Origin: Petrolisthes cinctipes
Lineage: Eukaryota > Arthropoda > Malacostraca > Decapoda > Porcellanidae
Length of the DNA: 64,000 nt
Direction: 5' to 3'
NCBI GenBank assembly: GCA_033782935.1
Contig: JAWQEG010000477.1
Location: forward strand, 992,001 to 1,056,000
Shown: piece after piece, positions 13,597-25,230 of the stretch
Numbering within the stretch: the stretch's first letter is position 1
Layout: each line of letters opens with the position of its first letter
The notes under the pieces: model-generated
Databases searched by the model: none
What the model saw: the letters and a program-made list of their open reading frames with translations, nothing else
Told to the model about the DNA's origin: nothing
Translations under genes and position numbers: made by a program

Positions 13597-13773
13597 GTGC
13601 TAGAATATTTTCAAAATATAGGCTAAAAACATGCTAAAAATCGATCTTTTAGGTGCCAAAAAGTCGATATGTGCATGCATCTTCAGTACCTGTTTATATC
13701 TCAAATTCAGGCTCAAAACACCCGAAAATTCAATATTTTGGGGTCCCAGAAGCAATCTGTACATGCCTACTCA
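13597..13773 (+). repeat. Chimeric monomer c/D (177 bp), second copy
   Basis: Copy of the chimera at 11,074-11,250 carried by the 2,523 bp tandem duplication. Its presence in both copies shows the chimera predates that duplication. Confidence 0.85.
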
Positions 13774-13949
13774 GTGTTAGAGTATTTTCAAAATACAGGC
13801 CCAAAACATGCTGAAAATCGATATTTTAGATGCCCAAAGTCAATATGTGCATGTATCTTCTGTACCCGTTTATATCTTAAATTCAGGTTCAAAACACCCG
13901 AAAATTCAATATTTTGGGGTCCCAGAAGCAATCTGTACATGCCTACACA

Positions 13950-15246
13950 GTGCTAGAATATTTTCAAAATATAGGATAAAAACATGCTAAAAATCGACAT
14001 TTTAGGTGCCAAAAAATCGATATCTCAAATTCAGTCCCAAAACACCCGAAAATTCGATATTTAGAGGTCCCAGAAGGTATCTGTACATGCTTACTCCGTG
14101 TTAGAGTATTTTCAAAATTCAGGCCCAAAACATGCTGAAAATCGATATTTTTGGTGCCCGAAGTCAATATGTGCATGTATCTTCTGTACCCGTTTATATC
14201 TCAAATTCAGGCTCAAAACACCCGAAAATTCAATATTTGGGGGTCCCAGAAGCAATCTGTACATGCCTACTCAGTGCTAGAATATTTTCAAAATATAGGA
14301 TAAAAACATGCTAAAAATCGATCTTTTAGGTGCCAAAAAGTCGATATCACAAATTCAGTCCCAAAACACCCGAAAATTCAATATTTTGGGGTCCCAGAAG
14401 CAATCTGTACATGCCTACTCAGTGTTAGAGTATTTTCAAAATACAGGCCCAAAACATGCTGAAAATCGATATTTTAGATGCCCAAAGTCAATATGTGCAT
14501 GTATCTTCTGTACCCGTTTATATCTCAAATTCAGGCTCAGAACACCCGAAAATTCAATATTTTGGGGTCCCAGAAGCAATCTGTACATGCCTACACAGTG
14601 CTAGAATATTTTCAAAATATAGGCTAAAAACATGCTAAAAATCGACATTTTTGGTGTCAAAAAATCGATATCTCAAATTCAGTCCCAAAACCCCCGAAAA
14701 TTCGATATTTAGAGGTCCCAGAAGGTATCTGTACATGCTTACTCCGTGTTAGAGTATTTTCAAAATACAGGCCAAAAACATACTGAAAATCGATCTTTTT
14801 GGTGCCCAAAAGTCGATATGTGCATGCATCTTCTGTACCCGTTTATATCTCAAATTCTGGCCCTAAACACCCGAAAATTCGATATTTTGGGGTCCCAGAA
14901 GCGATCTGTACATGCCTACTCCGTGTTAGAGTATTTTCAAAATTCAGGCCCAAAACATGCTGAAAATCGATATTTTTGGTGCCCAAAGTCAATATGTGCA
15001 TGTATCTTCTGTACCCGTTTATATCTCAAATTCAGGCTCAAAACACCCGAAAATTCAATATTTTGGGGTCCCAGAAGCAATCTGTACATGCCTACTTAGT
15101 GCTAGAATATTTTCAAAATATAGGCTAAAAACATGCTAAAAATCGATCTTTTAGGTGCCAAAAAGTCGATATCTCAAATTCAGTCCCAAAACACCCGAAA
15201 ATTCGATATTTAGGGGTCCCAGAAGCGATCTGTACATGCCTACTCC
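13950..15246 (+). repeat. Third copy of the front of the left block, then A-B-c
   Basis: The order f-B-c-E-f-A follows that at 96 and 6,762, with the same TTTGGGGGTCCC, ATCACAAATTC and GCTCAGAACACC markers (offset about 7,188 from copy 2). Here TTGGGATCCC is the normal TTGGGGTCCC, and f at 14,598 has AAACCCCCGAAAATTC. After A the following B is full length, unlike the 166 bp B of copies 1 and 2, so the match ends near 15.1 kb. Confidence 0.8.
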
Positions 15247-16749
15247 GTGTTAGAGTATTTTCAAAATACATGCTCAAAACATACTGAAAATCGATCTTTT
15301 AGGTGCACAAAAGTCGATATGTGCATGCATCTTCAGTACCCGTTTATATCTCAAATTCAGGCTCAAAACACCCGAAAATTCAATATTTTGGGGTCCCAGA
15401 AGCAATCTGTACATGCCTACTCAGTGTTAGAGTATTTTCAAAATACAGGCCCAAAACATGCTGAAAATCGATATTTTAGATGCCCAAAGTCAATATGTGC
15501 ATGTATCTTTTGTACCCGTTTATATCTCAAATTCAGGCTCAAAACACCCGAAAATTCAATATTTTGGGGTCCCAGAAGCAATCTGTACATGCCTACACAG
15601 TGCTAGAATATTTTCAAAATATAGGCTAAAAACATGCTAAAAATCGATCTTTTAGGTGCCAAAAAGTCGATATCTCAAATTCAGTCCCAAATCACCCGAA
15701 AATTCGATATTTAGGGGTCCCAGAAGCGATCTGTACATGCCTACTCCGTGTTAGAGTATTTTCAAAATACATTCTCAAAACATACTGAATATCGATCTTT
15801 TAGGTGCACAAAAGTCGATATGTGCATGCATCTTCAGTACCCGTTTATATCTCAAATTCTGGCTCAAAACACCCGAAAATTCAATATTTTGGGGTCCCAG
15901 AAGCAATCTGTACATGCCTACTCAGTGTTAGAGTATTTTCAAAATACAGGCCCAAAACATGCTGAAAATCGATATTTTAGATGCCCAAAGTCAATATGTG
16001 CATGTATTTTCTGTACCCGTTTATATCTCAAATTCAGGCTCAAATCACCCGAAAATTCAATATTTTAGGGTCCCAGAAGCAATCTGTACATGCCTACACA
16101 GTGCTAGAATATTTTCAAAATATAGGCTAAAAACATGCTAAAAATCGACATTTTAGGTGTCAAAAAATCGATATCTCAAATTCAGTCCCAAAACACCCGA
16201 AAATTCGATATTTAGAGGTCCCAGAAAGTATCTGTACATGCCTACTCCGTGTTAGAGTATTTTCAAAATACAGGCCAAAAACATACTGAAAATCGATCTT
16301 TTAGGTGCCCAAAAGTCGATATGTGCATGTATCTTCTGTACCCGTTTATATCTCAAATTCTGGCCCTAAACACCCGAAAATTCGATATTTTGGGGTCCCA
16401 GAAGCGATCTGTACATGCCTACTCCGTGTTAGAGTATTTTCTAAATTCAGGCCCAAAACATGCTGAAAATCGATATTTTTGGTGCCCAAAGTCAATATGT
16501 GCATGTATCTTCTGTACCCGTTTATATCTCAAATTCAGGCTCAAAACACCCGAAAATTCAATATTTTGGGGTCCCAGAAGCAATCTGTACATGCCTACTT
16601 AGTGCTAGAATATTTTCAAAATATAGGCTAAAAACATGCTAAAAATCGATCTTTTAGGTGCCAAAAAGTCGATATCTCAAATTCAGTCCCAAAACACCCG
16701 AAAATTCGATATTTAGGGGTCCCAGAAGCGATCTGTACATGCCTACTCC
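15247..16749 (+). repeat. 1,503 bp block, copy 1 (nine monomers)
   Basis: The order is D-E-c-D-E-f-A-B-c, equal to three 501 bp trimers. Markers are ATCTTTTGTACC in the first E, CATTCTCAAAACATACTGAATATCG in the second D, TATTTTAGGGTCCC in the second E and GTATTTTCTAAATTC in B. All recur at +1,503. Confidence 0.88.
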
Positions 16750-18252
16750 GTGTTAGAGTATTTTCAAAATACATGCTCAAAACATACTGAAAATCGATCT
16801 TTTAGGTGCACAAAAGTCGATATGTGCATGCATCTTCAGTACCCGTTTATATCTCAAATTCAGGCTCAAAACACCCGAAAATTCAATATTTTGGGGTCCC
16901 AGAAGCAATCTGTACATGCCTACTCAGTGTTAGAGTATTTTCAAAATACAGGCCCAAAACATGCTGAAAATCGATATTTTAGATGCCCAAAGTCAATATG
17001 TGCATGTATCTTTTGTACCCGTTTATATCTCAAATTCAGGCTCAAAACACCCGAAAAATCAATATTTTGGGGTCCCAGAAGCAATCTGTACATGCCTACA
17101 CAGTGCTAGAATATTTTCAAAATATAGGCTAAAAACATGCTAAAAATCGATCTTTTAGGTGCCAAAAAGTCGATATCTCAAATTCAGTCCCAAAACACCC
17201 GAAAATTCGATATTTAGGGGTCCCAGAAGCGATCTGTACATGCCTACTCCGTGTTAGAGTATTTTCAAAATACATTCTCAAAACATACTGAATATCGATC
17301 TTTTAGGTGCACAAAAGTCGATATGTGCATGCATCTTCAGTACCCGTTTATATCTCAAATTCTGGCTCAAAACACCCGAAAATTCAATATTTTGCGGTCC
17401 CAGAAGCAATCTGTACATGCCTACTCAGTGTTAGAGTATTTTCAAAATACAGGCCCAAAACATGCTGAAAATCGATATTTTAGATGCCCAAAGTCAATAT
17501 GTGCATGTATTTTCTGTACCCGTTTATATCTCAAATTCAGGCTCAAAACACCCGAAAATTCAATATTTTAGGGTCCCAGAAGCAATCTGTACATGCCTAC
17601 ACAGTGCTAGAATATTTTCAAAATATAGGCTAAAAACATGCTAAAAATCGACATTTTAGGTGTCAAAAAATCGATATCTCAAATTCAGTCCCAAAACACC
17701 CGAAAATTCGATATTTAGAGGTCCCAGAAGGTATCTGTACATGCCTACTCCGTGTTAGAGTATTTTCAAAATACAGGCCAAAAACATACTGAAAATCGAT
17801 CTTTTAGGTGCCCAAGAGTCGATATGTGCATGTATCTTCTGTACCCGTTTATATCTCAAATTCTGGCCCTAAACACCCGAAAATTCGATATTTTGGGGTC
17901 CCAGAAGCGATCTGTACATGCCTACTCCGTGTTAGAGTATTTTCTAAATTCAGGCCCAAAACATGCTGAAAATCGATATTTTTGGTGCCCAAAGTCAATA
18001 TGTGCATGTATCTTCTGTACCCGTTTATATCTCAAATTCAGGCTCAAAACACCCGAAAATTCAATATTTTGGGGTCCCAGAAGCAATCTGTACATGCCTA
18101 CTTAGTGCTAGAATATTTTCAAAATATAGGCTAAAAACATGCTAAAAATCGATCTTTTAGTTGCCAAAAAGTCGATATCTCAAATTCAGTCCCAAAACAC
18201 CCGAAAATTCGATATTTAGGGGTCCCAGAAGCGATCTGTACATGCCTACTCC
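16750..18252 (+). repeat. 1,503 bp block, copy 2
   Basis: Adjacent second copy with the same nine-monomer order and markers. Private changes include CGAAAAATCAATATT near 17,053, TTTTGCGGTCCC near 17,392 and CCCAAGAGTCG near 17,811. Confidence 0.88.
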
Positions 18253-20070
18253 GTGTTAGAGTATTTTCAAAATACATGCTCAAAACATACTGAAAATCGA
18301 TCTTTTAGGTGCACAAAAGTCGATATGTGCATGCATCTTCAGTACCCGTTTATATCTCAAATTCAGGCTCAAAACACCCGAAAATTCAATATTTTGGGGT
18401 CCCAGAAGCAATCTGTACATGCCTACTCAGTGCTAGAATATTTTCAAAATATAGGCTAAAAACATGCTAAAAATCGATCTTTTAGGTGCCAAAAAGTCGA
18501 TATCTCAAATTCAGTCCCAAAACACCCGAAAATTCGATATTTAGGGGTCCCAGAAGCGATCTGTACATGCCTACTCCGTGTTAGAGTATTTTCAAAATAT
18601 ATGCTCAAAACATACTGAAAATCGATCTTTTAGGTGCACAAAAGTCGATATGTGCATGCATCTTCAGTACCCGTTTATATCTCAAATTCAGGCTCAAAAC
18701 ACCCGAAAATTCAATATTTTGGGGTCCCAGAAGCAATCTGTACATGCCTACTCAGTGTTAGAGTATTTTCAAAATACAGGCCCAAAACATGCTGATAATC
18801 GATATTTTAGATGCCCAAAGTCAATATGTGCATGTATCTTTTGTACCCGTTTATATCTCAAATTCAGGCTCAAAACACCCGAAAATTCAATATTTTGGGG
18901 TCCCAGAAGCAATCTGTACATGCCTACACAGTGCTAGAATATTTTCAAAATATAGGCTAAAAACATGCTAAAAATCGATCTTTTAGGTGCCAAAAAGTCG
19001 ATATCTCAAATTCAGTCCCAAAACACCCGAAAATTCGATATTTAGGGGTCCCAGAAGCGATCTGTACATGCCTACTCCGTGTTAGAGTATTTTCAAAATA
19101 CATTCTCAAAACATACTGAATATCGATCTTTTAGGTGCACAAAAGTCGATATGTGCATGCATCTTCACTACCCGTTTATATCTCAAATTCTGGCTCAAAA
19201 CACCCGAAAATTCAATATTTTGGGGTCCCAGAAGCAATCTGTACATGCCTACTCAGTGTTAGAGTATTTTCAAAATACAGGCCCAAAACATGCTGAAAAT
19301 CGATATTTTAGATGCCCAAAGTCAATATGTGCATGTATTTTCTGTACCCGTTTATATCTCAAATTCAGGCTCAAAACACCCGAAAATTCAATATTTTAGG
19401 GTCCCAGAAGCAATCTGTACATGCCTACACAGTGCTAGAATATTTTCAAAATATAGGCTAAAAACATGCTAAAAATCGACATTTTAGGTGTCAAAAAATC
19501 GATATCTCAAATTCAGTCCCAAAACACCCGAAAATTCGATATTTAGAGGTCCCAGAAGGTATCTGTACATGCCTACTCCGTGTTAGAGTATTTTCAAAAT
19601 ACAGGCCAAAAACATACTGAAAATCGATCTTTTAGGTGCCCAAAAGTCGATATGTGCATGCATCTTCTGTACCCGTTTATATCTCAAATTATGGCCCTAA
19701 ACACCCGAAAATTCGATATTTTGGGGTCCCAGAAGCGATCTGTACATGCCTACTCCGTGTTAGAGTATTTTCTAAATTCAGGCCCAAAACATGCTGAAAA
19801 TCGATATTTTTGGTGCCCAAAGTCAATATGTGCATGTATCTTCTGTACCCGTTTATATCTCAAATTCAGGCTCAAAACACCCGAAAATTCAATATTTTGG
19901 GGTCCCAGAAGCAATCTGTACAGTGCTAGAATATTTTCAAAATATAGGCAAAAAACATGCTAAAAATCGATCTTTTAGGTGCCAAAAAGTCGATATCTCA
20001 AATTCAGTCCCAAAACACCCGAAAATTCGATATTTAGGGGTCCCAGAAGCGATCTGTACATGCCTACTCC
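18253..20070 (+). repeat. 1,503 bp block, copy 3, with 325 bp insertion and 10 bp deletion
   Basis: It starts D-c and then restarts D-E-c-D-E-f-A-B(166)-c. The extra D-c pair is 177+148 = 325 bp and the shortened B accounts for minus 10 bp, so the total is 1,818 bp. The CATTCTC D subtype is at 19,079 and TATTTTCTAAATTC near 19,766. Confidence 0.86.
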
Positions 20071-21720
20071 GTGTTAGAGTATTTTCAAAATACATGCTCA
20101 AAACATACTGAAAATCGATCTTTTAGGTGCACAAAAGTCGATATGTGCATGCATCTTCAGTACCCGTTTATATCTCAAATTCAGGCTCAAAACACCCGAA
20201 AATTCAATATTTTGGGGTCTCAGAAGCAATCTGTACATGCCTACTCAGTGTTAGAGTATTTTCAAAATACAGGCCCAAAACATGCTGAAAATCGATATTT
20301 TAGATGCCCAAAGTCAATATGTGCATGTATCTTCTGTACCCGTTTATATCTCAAATTCAGGCTCAGAACACCCGAAAATTCAATATTTTGGGGTCCCAGA
20401 AGCAATCTGTACATGCCTACACAGTGCTAGAATATTTTCAAAATATAGGCTAAAAACATGCTAAAAATCGACATTTTAGGTGCCAAAAAATCGATATCTC
20501 AAATTCAGTCCCAAAACCCCCGAAAATTCGATATTTAGAGGTCCCAGAAGGTATCTGTACATGCTTACTCCGTGTTAGAGTATTTTCAAAATACAGGCCA
20601 AAAACATACTGAAAATAGATCTTTTAGGTGCCCAAAAGTCGATATGTGCATGCATCTTCTGTACCCGTTTATATCTGAAATTCTTTCCCTAAACACCCGA
20701 AAATTCGATATTTTGGGGTCCGAGAAGCGATCTGTACATGCCTACTCCGTGTTAGAGTATTTTCAAAATTCAGGCCCAAAATATGCTGAAAATCGATATT
20801 TTTGGTGCCCAAAGTCAATATGTGCATGTATCTTCTGTACCCGTTTATATCTCAAATTCAGGCTCAAAACACCCGAAAATTAAATATTTTGGGGTCCCAG
20901 AAGCAATCTGTACATGCCTACTTAGTGCTAGAATATTTTCAAAATATAGGCTAAAAACATGCTAAAAATCGATCTTTTAGGTGCCAAAAAGTCGATATCT
21001 CAAATTCAGTCCCAAAACACCCGAAAATTCGATATTTAGTGGTCCCAGAAGCGATCTGTACATGCCTACTCCGTGTTAGAGTATTTTCAAAATACATGCT
21101 CAAAACATGCTGAAAATCGATATTTTAGATGCCCAAAGTCAATATGTGCATGTATCTTCTGTACCCGTTTATATCTTAAATTCAGGTTCAAAACACCCGA
21201 AAATTCAATATTTTGGGGTCCCAGAAGCAATCTGTACATGCCTACACAGTGCTAGAATATTTTCAAAATATAGGCTAAAAACATGCTAAAAATCGACATT
21301 TTAGGTGCCAAAAAATCGATATCTCAAATTCAGTCCCAAAACACCCGAAAATTAGATATTTAGATGTCCCAGAAGGTATCTGTACATGCTTACTCCGTGT
21401 TAGAGTATTTTCAAAATTCAGGCCCAAAACATGCTGAAAATCGATATTTTTGGTGCCCGAAGTCAATATGTGCATGTATCTTCTGTACCCGTTTATATCT
21501 CAAATTCAGGCTGAAAACACCCGAAAATTCAATATTTGGGGGTCCCAGAAGCAATCTGTACATGCATACTCAGTGCTAGAATATTTTCAAAATATAGGCT
21601 AAAAACATGCTAAAAATCGATCTTTTAGGTGCCAAAAAGTCGATATCTCAAATTCAGTCCCAAAATACCCGAAAATTCGATATTTAGGGGTCCCAGAAGG
21701 TATCTGTAAATGCCTACTCC
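20071..21720 (+). repeat. Mixed HOR segment with divergent A and a D/E chimera
   Basis: The order is D-E-f-A-B-c-D/E chimera-f-B-c. The A monomer at 20,572 is unusually divergent (ATAGATC for ATCGATC, ATATCTGAAATTCTTTCCC, GGTCCGAG). E at 20,248 has GCTCAGAACACC and B at 21,397 has TTTGGGGGTCCC, both markers of the left block. This stretch therefore mixes left-block subtypes with those of the following block (ATATCTGAAATTC, TCTGTAAATGCC). Confidence 0.78.
21073..21248 (+). repeat. Chimeric monomer D/E (176 bp)
   Basis: It opens as D (TACATGCTCAAAACATG) and continues as E (CTGAAAATCGATATTTTAGATGCCC). This removes one full monomer, so D-E-f has become D/E-f. The switch lies in the shared CAAAACAT(A/G)CTGAAAATCGAT. 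Confidence 0.8.
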
Positions 21721-23224
21721 GTGTTAGAGTATTTTCAAAATACATGCTCAAAACATACTGAAAATCGATCTTTTAGGTGCCCAAAAGTCGATATGTGCAT
21801 GAATCTTCTGTACCCGTTTATATCTGAAATTCTGGCCCTAAACACCCGAAAATTCGATATTTTGGGGTCCCAGAAGCGATCTGTACATGCCTACTCCGTG
21901 TTAGAGTATTTTCAAAATTCAGGCCCAAAACATGCTGAAAATCGATATTTTTGGTGCCCAAAGTCAATATGTGCATGTATCTTCTGTACCCGTTTATATC
22001 TCAAATTCAGGCTCAAAACACCCGAAAATTCAATATTTTGGGGTCCCAGAAGCAATCTGTACATGCCTACTTAGTGCTAGAATATTTTCAAAATATAGGC
22101 TAAAAACATGCTAAAAATCGATCTTTTAGGTGCCAAAAAGTCGATATCTCAAATTCAGTCCCAAAACACCCGAAAATTCGATATTTAGGGGTCCCAGAAG
22201 GTATCTGTAAATGCCTACTCCGTTTTAGAGTATTTTCAAAATACATGCTCAAAACATACTGAAAATCGATCTTTTAGGTGCACAAAAGTCGATATGTGCA
22301 TGCATCTTCAGTACCTGTTTATATCTCAAATTCAGGCTCAAAACACCCGAAAATTCAATATTTTGGGGTCCCAGAAGCAATCTGTACATGCCTACTCAGT
22401 GTTAGAGTATTTTCAAAATACAGGCCCAAAACATGCTGAAAATCGATATTTTAGATGCCCAAAGTCAATATGTGCATGTATCTTCTGTACCCGTTTATAT
22501 CTTAAATTCATGTTCAAAACACCCGAAAATTCAATATTTTGGGGTCCCAGAAGCAATTTGTACATGCCTACACAGTGCTAGAATATTTTCAAAATATAGG
22601 CTAAAAAACATGCTAAAAATCGACATTTTAGGTGCCAAAAAATCGATATCTCAAATTCAGTCCCAAAACACCCGAAAATTCGATATTTAGAGTTCCCAGA
22701 AGGTATTTGTACATGCCTACTCCGTGTTAGAGTATTTTCAAAATACAGGCCAAAAACATACTGAAAATCGATCTTTTAGGTGCCCAAAAGTCGATATGTG
22801 CATGCATCTTCTGTACCCGTTTATATCTCAAATTCTGGCCCTAAACACCCGAAAATTCGATATTTTGGGGTCCCAGAAGCGATCTGTACATGCCTACTCC
22901 GTGTTAGAGTATTTTCAAAATTCAGGCCCAAAACATGCTGAAAATCGATATTTTAGATGCCCAAAGTCAATATGTGCATGTATCTTCTGTACCCGTTTAT
23001 ATCTCAAATTCAGGCTCAAAACACCCGAAAATTCAATATTTTGGGGTCCCAGAAGCAATCTGTACATGCCTACTTAGTGCTAGAATATTTTCAAAATATA
23101 GGCTAAAAACATGCTAAAAATCGATCTTTTAGGTGCCAAAAAGTCGATATCTCAAATTCAGTCCCAAAACACCCGAAAATTCGATATTTAGGGGTCCCAG
23201 AAGGTATCTGTAAATGCCTACTCC
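21721..23224 (+). repeat. 1,504 bp block, copy 1
   Basis: The order is D/A chimera-B-c-D-E-f(149)-A-B/E-c. Markers are a D-like start joined to an A body with ATATCTGAAATTCTGGCCC, TCTGTAAATGCC, CCGTTTTAGAG at 22,223, AAATTCATGTTC near 22,503 and GAAGCAATTTG. All recur about 1,504 bp later. f carries one extra A (GGCTAAAAAACATG). Confidence 0.84.
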
Positions 23225-24728
23225 GTGTTAGAGTATTTTCAAAATACATGCTCAAAACATACTGAAAATCGATCTTTTAGGTGCCCAAAAGTCGATATGT
23301 GCATGCATCTTCTGTACCCGTTTATATCTGAAATTCTGGCCCTAAACACCCGAAAATTCGATATTTTGGGGTCCCAGAAGCGATCTGTACATGCCTACTC
23401 CGTGTTAGAGTATTTTCAAAATACATGCTCAAAACATACTGAAAATCGATCTTTTAGGTGCACAAAAGTCGATATGTGCATGCATCCTCAGTACCCGTTT
23501 ATATCTCAAATTCAGGCTCAAAACACCCGAAAATTCAATATTTTGGGGTCCCAGAAGCAATCTGTACATGCCTACTCAGTGCTAGAATATTTTCAAAATA
23601 TAGGCTAAAAACATGCTAAAAATCGATTTTTTAGGTGCCAAAAAGTCGATATCTCAAATTCAGTCCCAAAACTCCCGAAAATTCGATATTTAGGGGTCCC
23701 AGAAGGTATCTGTAAATGCCTACTCCGTTTTAGAGTATTTTCAAAATACATGCTCAAAACATACTGAAAATCGATCTTTTAGGTGCACAAAAGTCGATAT
23801 GTGCATGCATCTTCAGTACCTGTTTATATCTCAAATTCAGGCTCAAAACACCCGAAAATTCAATATTTTGGGGTCCCAGAAGCAATCTGTACATGCCTAC
23901 TCAGTGTTAGAGTATTTTCAAAATACAGGCCCAAAACATGCTGAAAATCGATATTTTAGATGCCCAAAGTCAATATGTGCATGTATCTTCTGTACCCGTT
24001 TATATCTTAAATTCATGTTCAAAACACCCGAAAATTCAATATTTTGGGGTCCCAGAAGCAATTTGTACATGCCTACACAGTGCTAGAATATTTTCAAAAT
24101 ATAGGCTAAAAACATGCTAAAAATCGACATTTTAGGTGCCAAAAAATCGATATCTCAAATTCAGTCCCAAAACCCCCGAAAATTCGATATTTAGAGGTCC
24201 CAGAAGGTATCTGTACATGCTTACTCCGTGTTAGAGTATTTTCAAAATACAGGCCAAAAACATACTGAAAATCGATCTTTTAGGTGCCCAAAAGTCGATA
24301 TGTGCATGCATCTTCTGTACCCGTTTATATCTCAAATTCTGGCCCTAAACACCCGAAAATTCGATATTTTGGGGTCCCAAAAGCGATCTGTACATGCCTA
24401 CTCCGTGTTAGAGTATTTTCAAAATTCAGGCCCAAAACATGCTGAAAATCGATATTTTTGGTGCCCAAAGTCAATATGTGCATGTATCTTCTGTACCCGT
24501 TTATATCTCAAATTCAGGCTCAAAACACCCGAAAATTCAATATTTTGGGGTCCCAGAAGCAATCTGTACATGCCTACTTAGTGCAAGAATATTTTCAAAA
24601 TATAGGCTAAAAACATGCTAAAAATCGATCTTTTAGGTGCCAAAAAGTCGATATCTCAAATTCAGTCCCAAAACACCCGAAAATTCGATATTTAGGGGTC
24701 CCAGAAGCGATCTGTACATGCCTACTCC
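23225..24728 (+). repeat. 1,504 bp block, copy 2, with B replaced by D
   Basis: Same block, except that the second monomer, B in copy 1, is here a D monomer (23,402-23,578, GGTGCACAAAAG). That shifts the offset from 1,504 to 1,505, and the missing extra A in f shifts it back. This looks like a replacement within a monomer-sized tract. Confidence 0.82.
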
Positions 24729-25230
24729 GTGTTAGAGTATTTTCAAAATACATGCTCAAAACATACTGAAAATCGATCTTTTAGGTGCACAAAAGTCGAT
24801 ATGTGCATGCATCTTCAGTACCCGTTTATATCTCAAATTCAGGCTCAAAACACCCTAAAATTCAATATTTTAGGGTCCCAGAAGCAATCTGTACATGCCT
24901 ACTCAGTGCTAGAATATTTTCAAAATATAGGCTAAAAACATGCTAAAAATCGATCTTTTAGGTGCCAAAAAGTCGATATCTCAAATTCAGTCCCAAAACA
25001 CCCGAAAATTCGATATTTAGGGGTCCCAGAAGCGATCTGTAAATGCCTACTCCGTGTTAGAGTATTTTCAAAATACATGCTCAAAACATACTGAAAATCG
25101 ATCATTTAGGTGCACAAAAGTCGATATGTGCATGCATCTTCAGTACCCGTTTATATCTCAAATTCAGGCTCAAAACACCCGAAAATTCAATATTTTGGGG
25201 TCCCAGAAGCAATCTGTACATGAATACTCA
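24729..25230 (+). repeat. D-c-D run (no E monomers)
   Basis: D at 24,729, c at 24,906 and D at 25,054. Each D is followed directly by a short monomer. Private changes are ACACCCTAAAATTC with TATTTTAGGG near 24,850, CGATCATTTAGG near 25,100 and ACATGAATACTC near 25,220. Confidence 0.8.

Larger units (their letters stand above)
11530..14052 (+). repeat. 2,523 bp tandem duplication, copy 2
   Basis: Directly adjacent second copy, nearly identical over its length by eye. Differences include ATAGGATAAAAAC near 13,973 versus ATAGGCTAAAAAC in copy 1, and TATAGGCCC near 9,749 in copy 1 versus TACAGGCCC here. The close identity implies a recent event or an assembly repeat. The join is seamless in monomer register. 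Confidence 0.88.
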
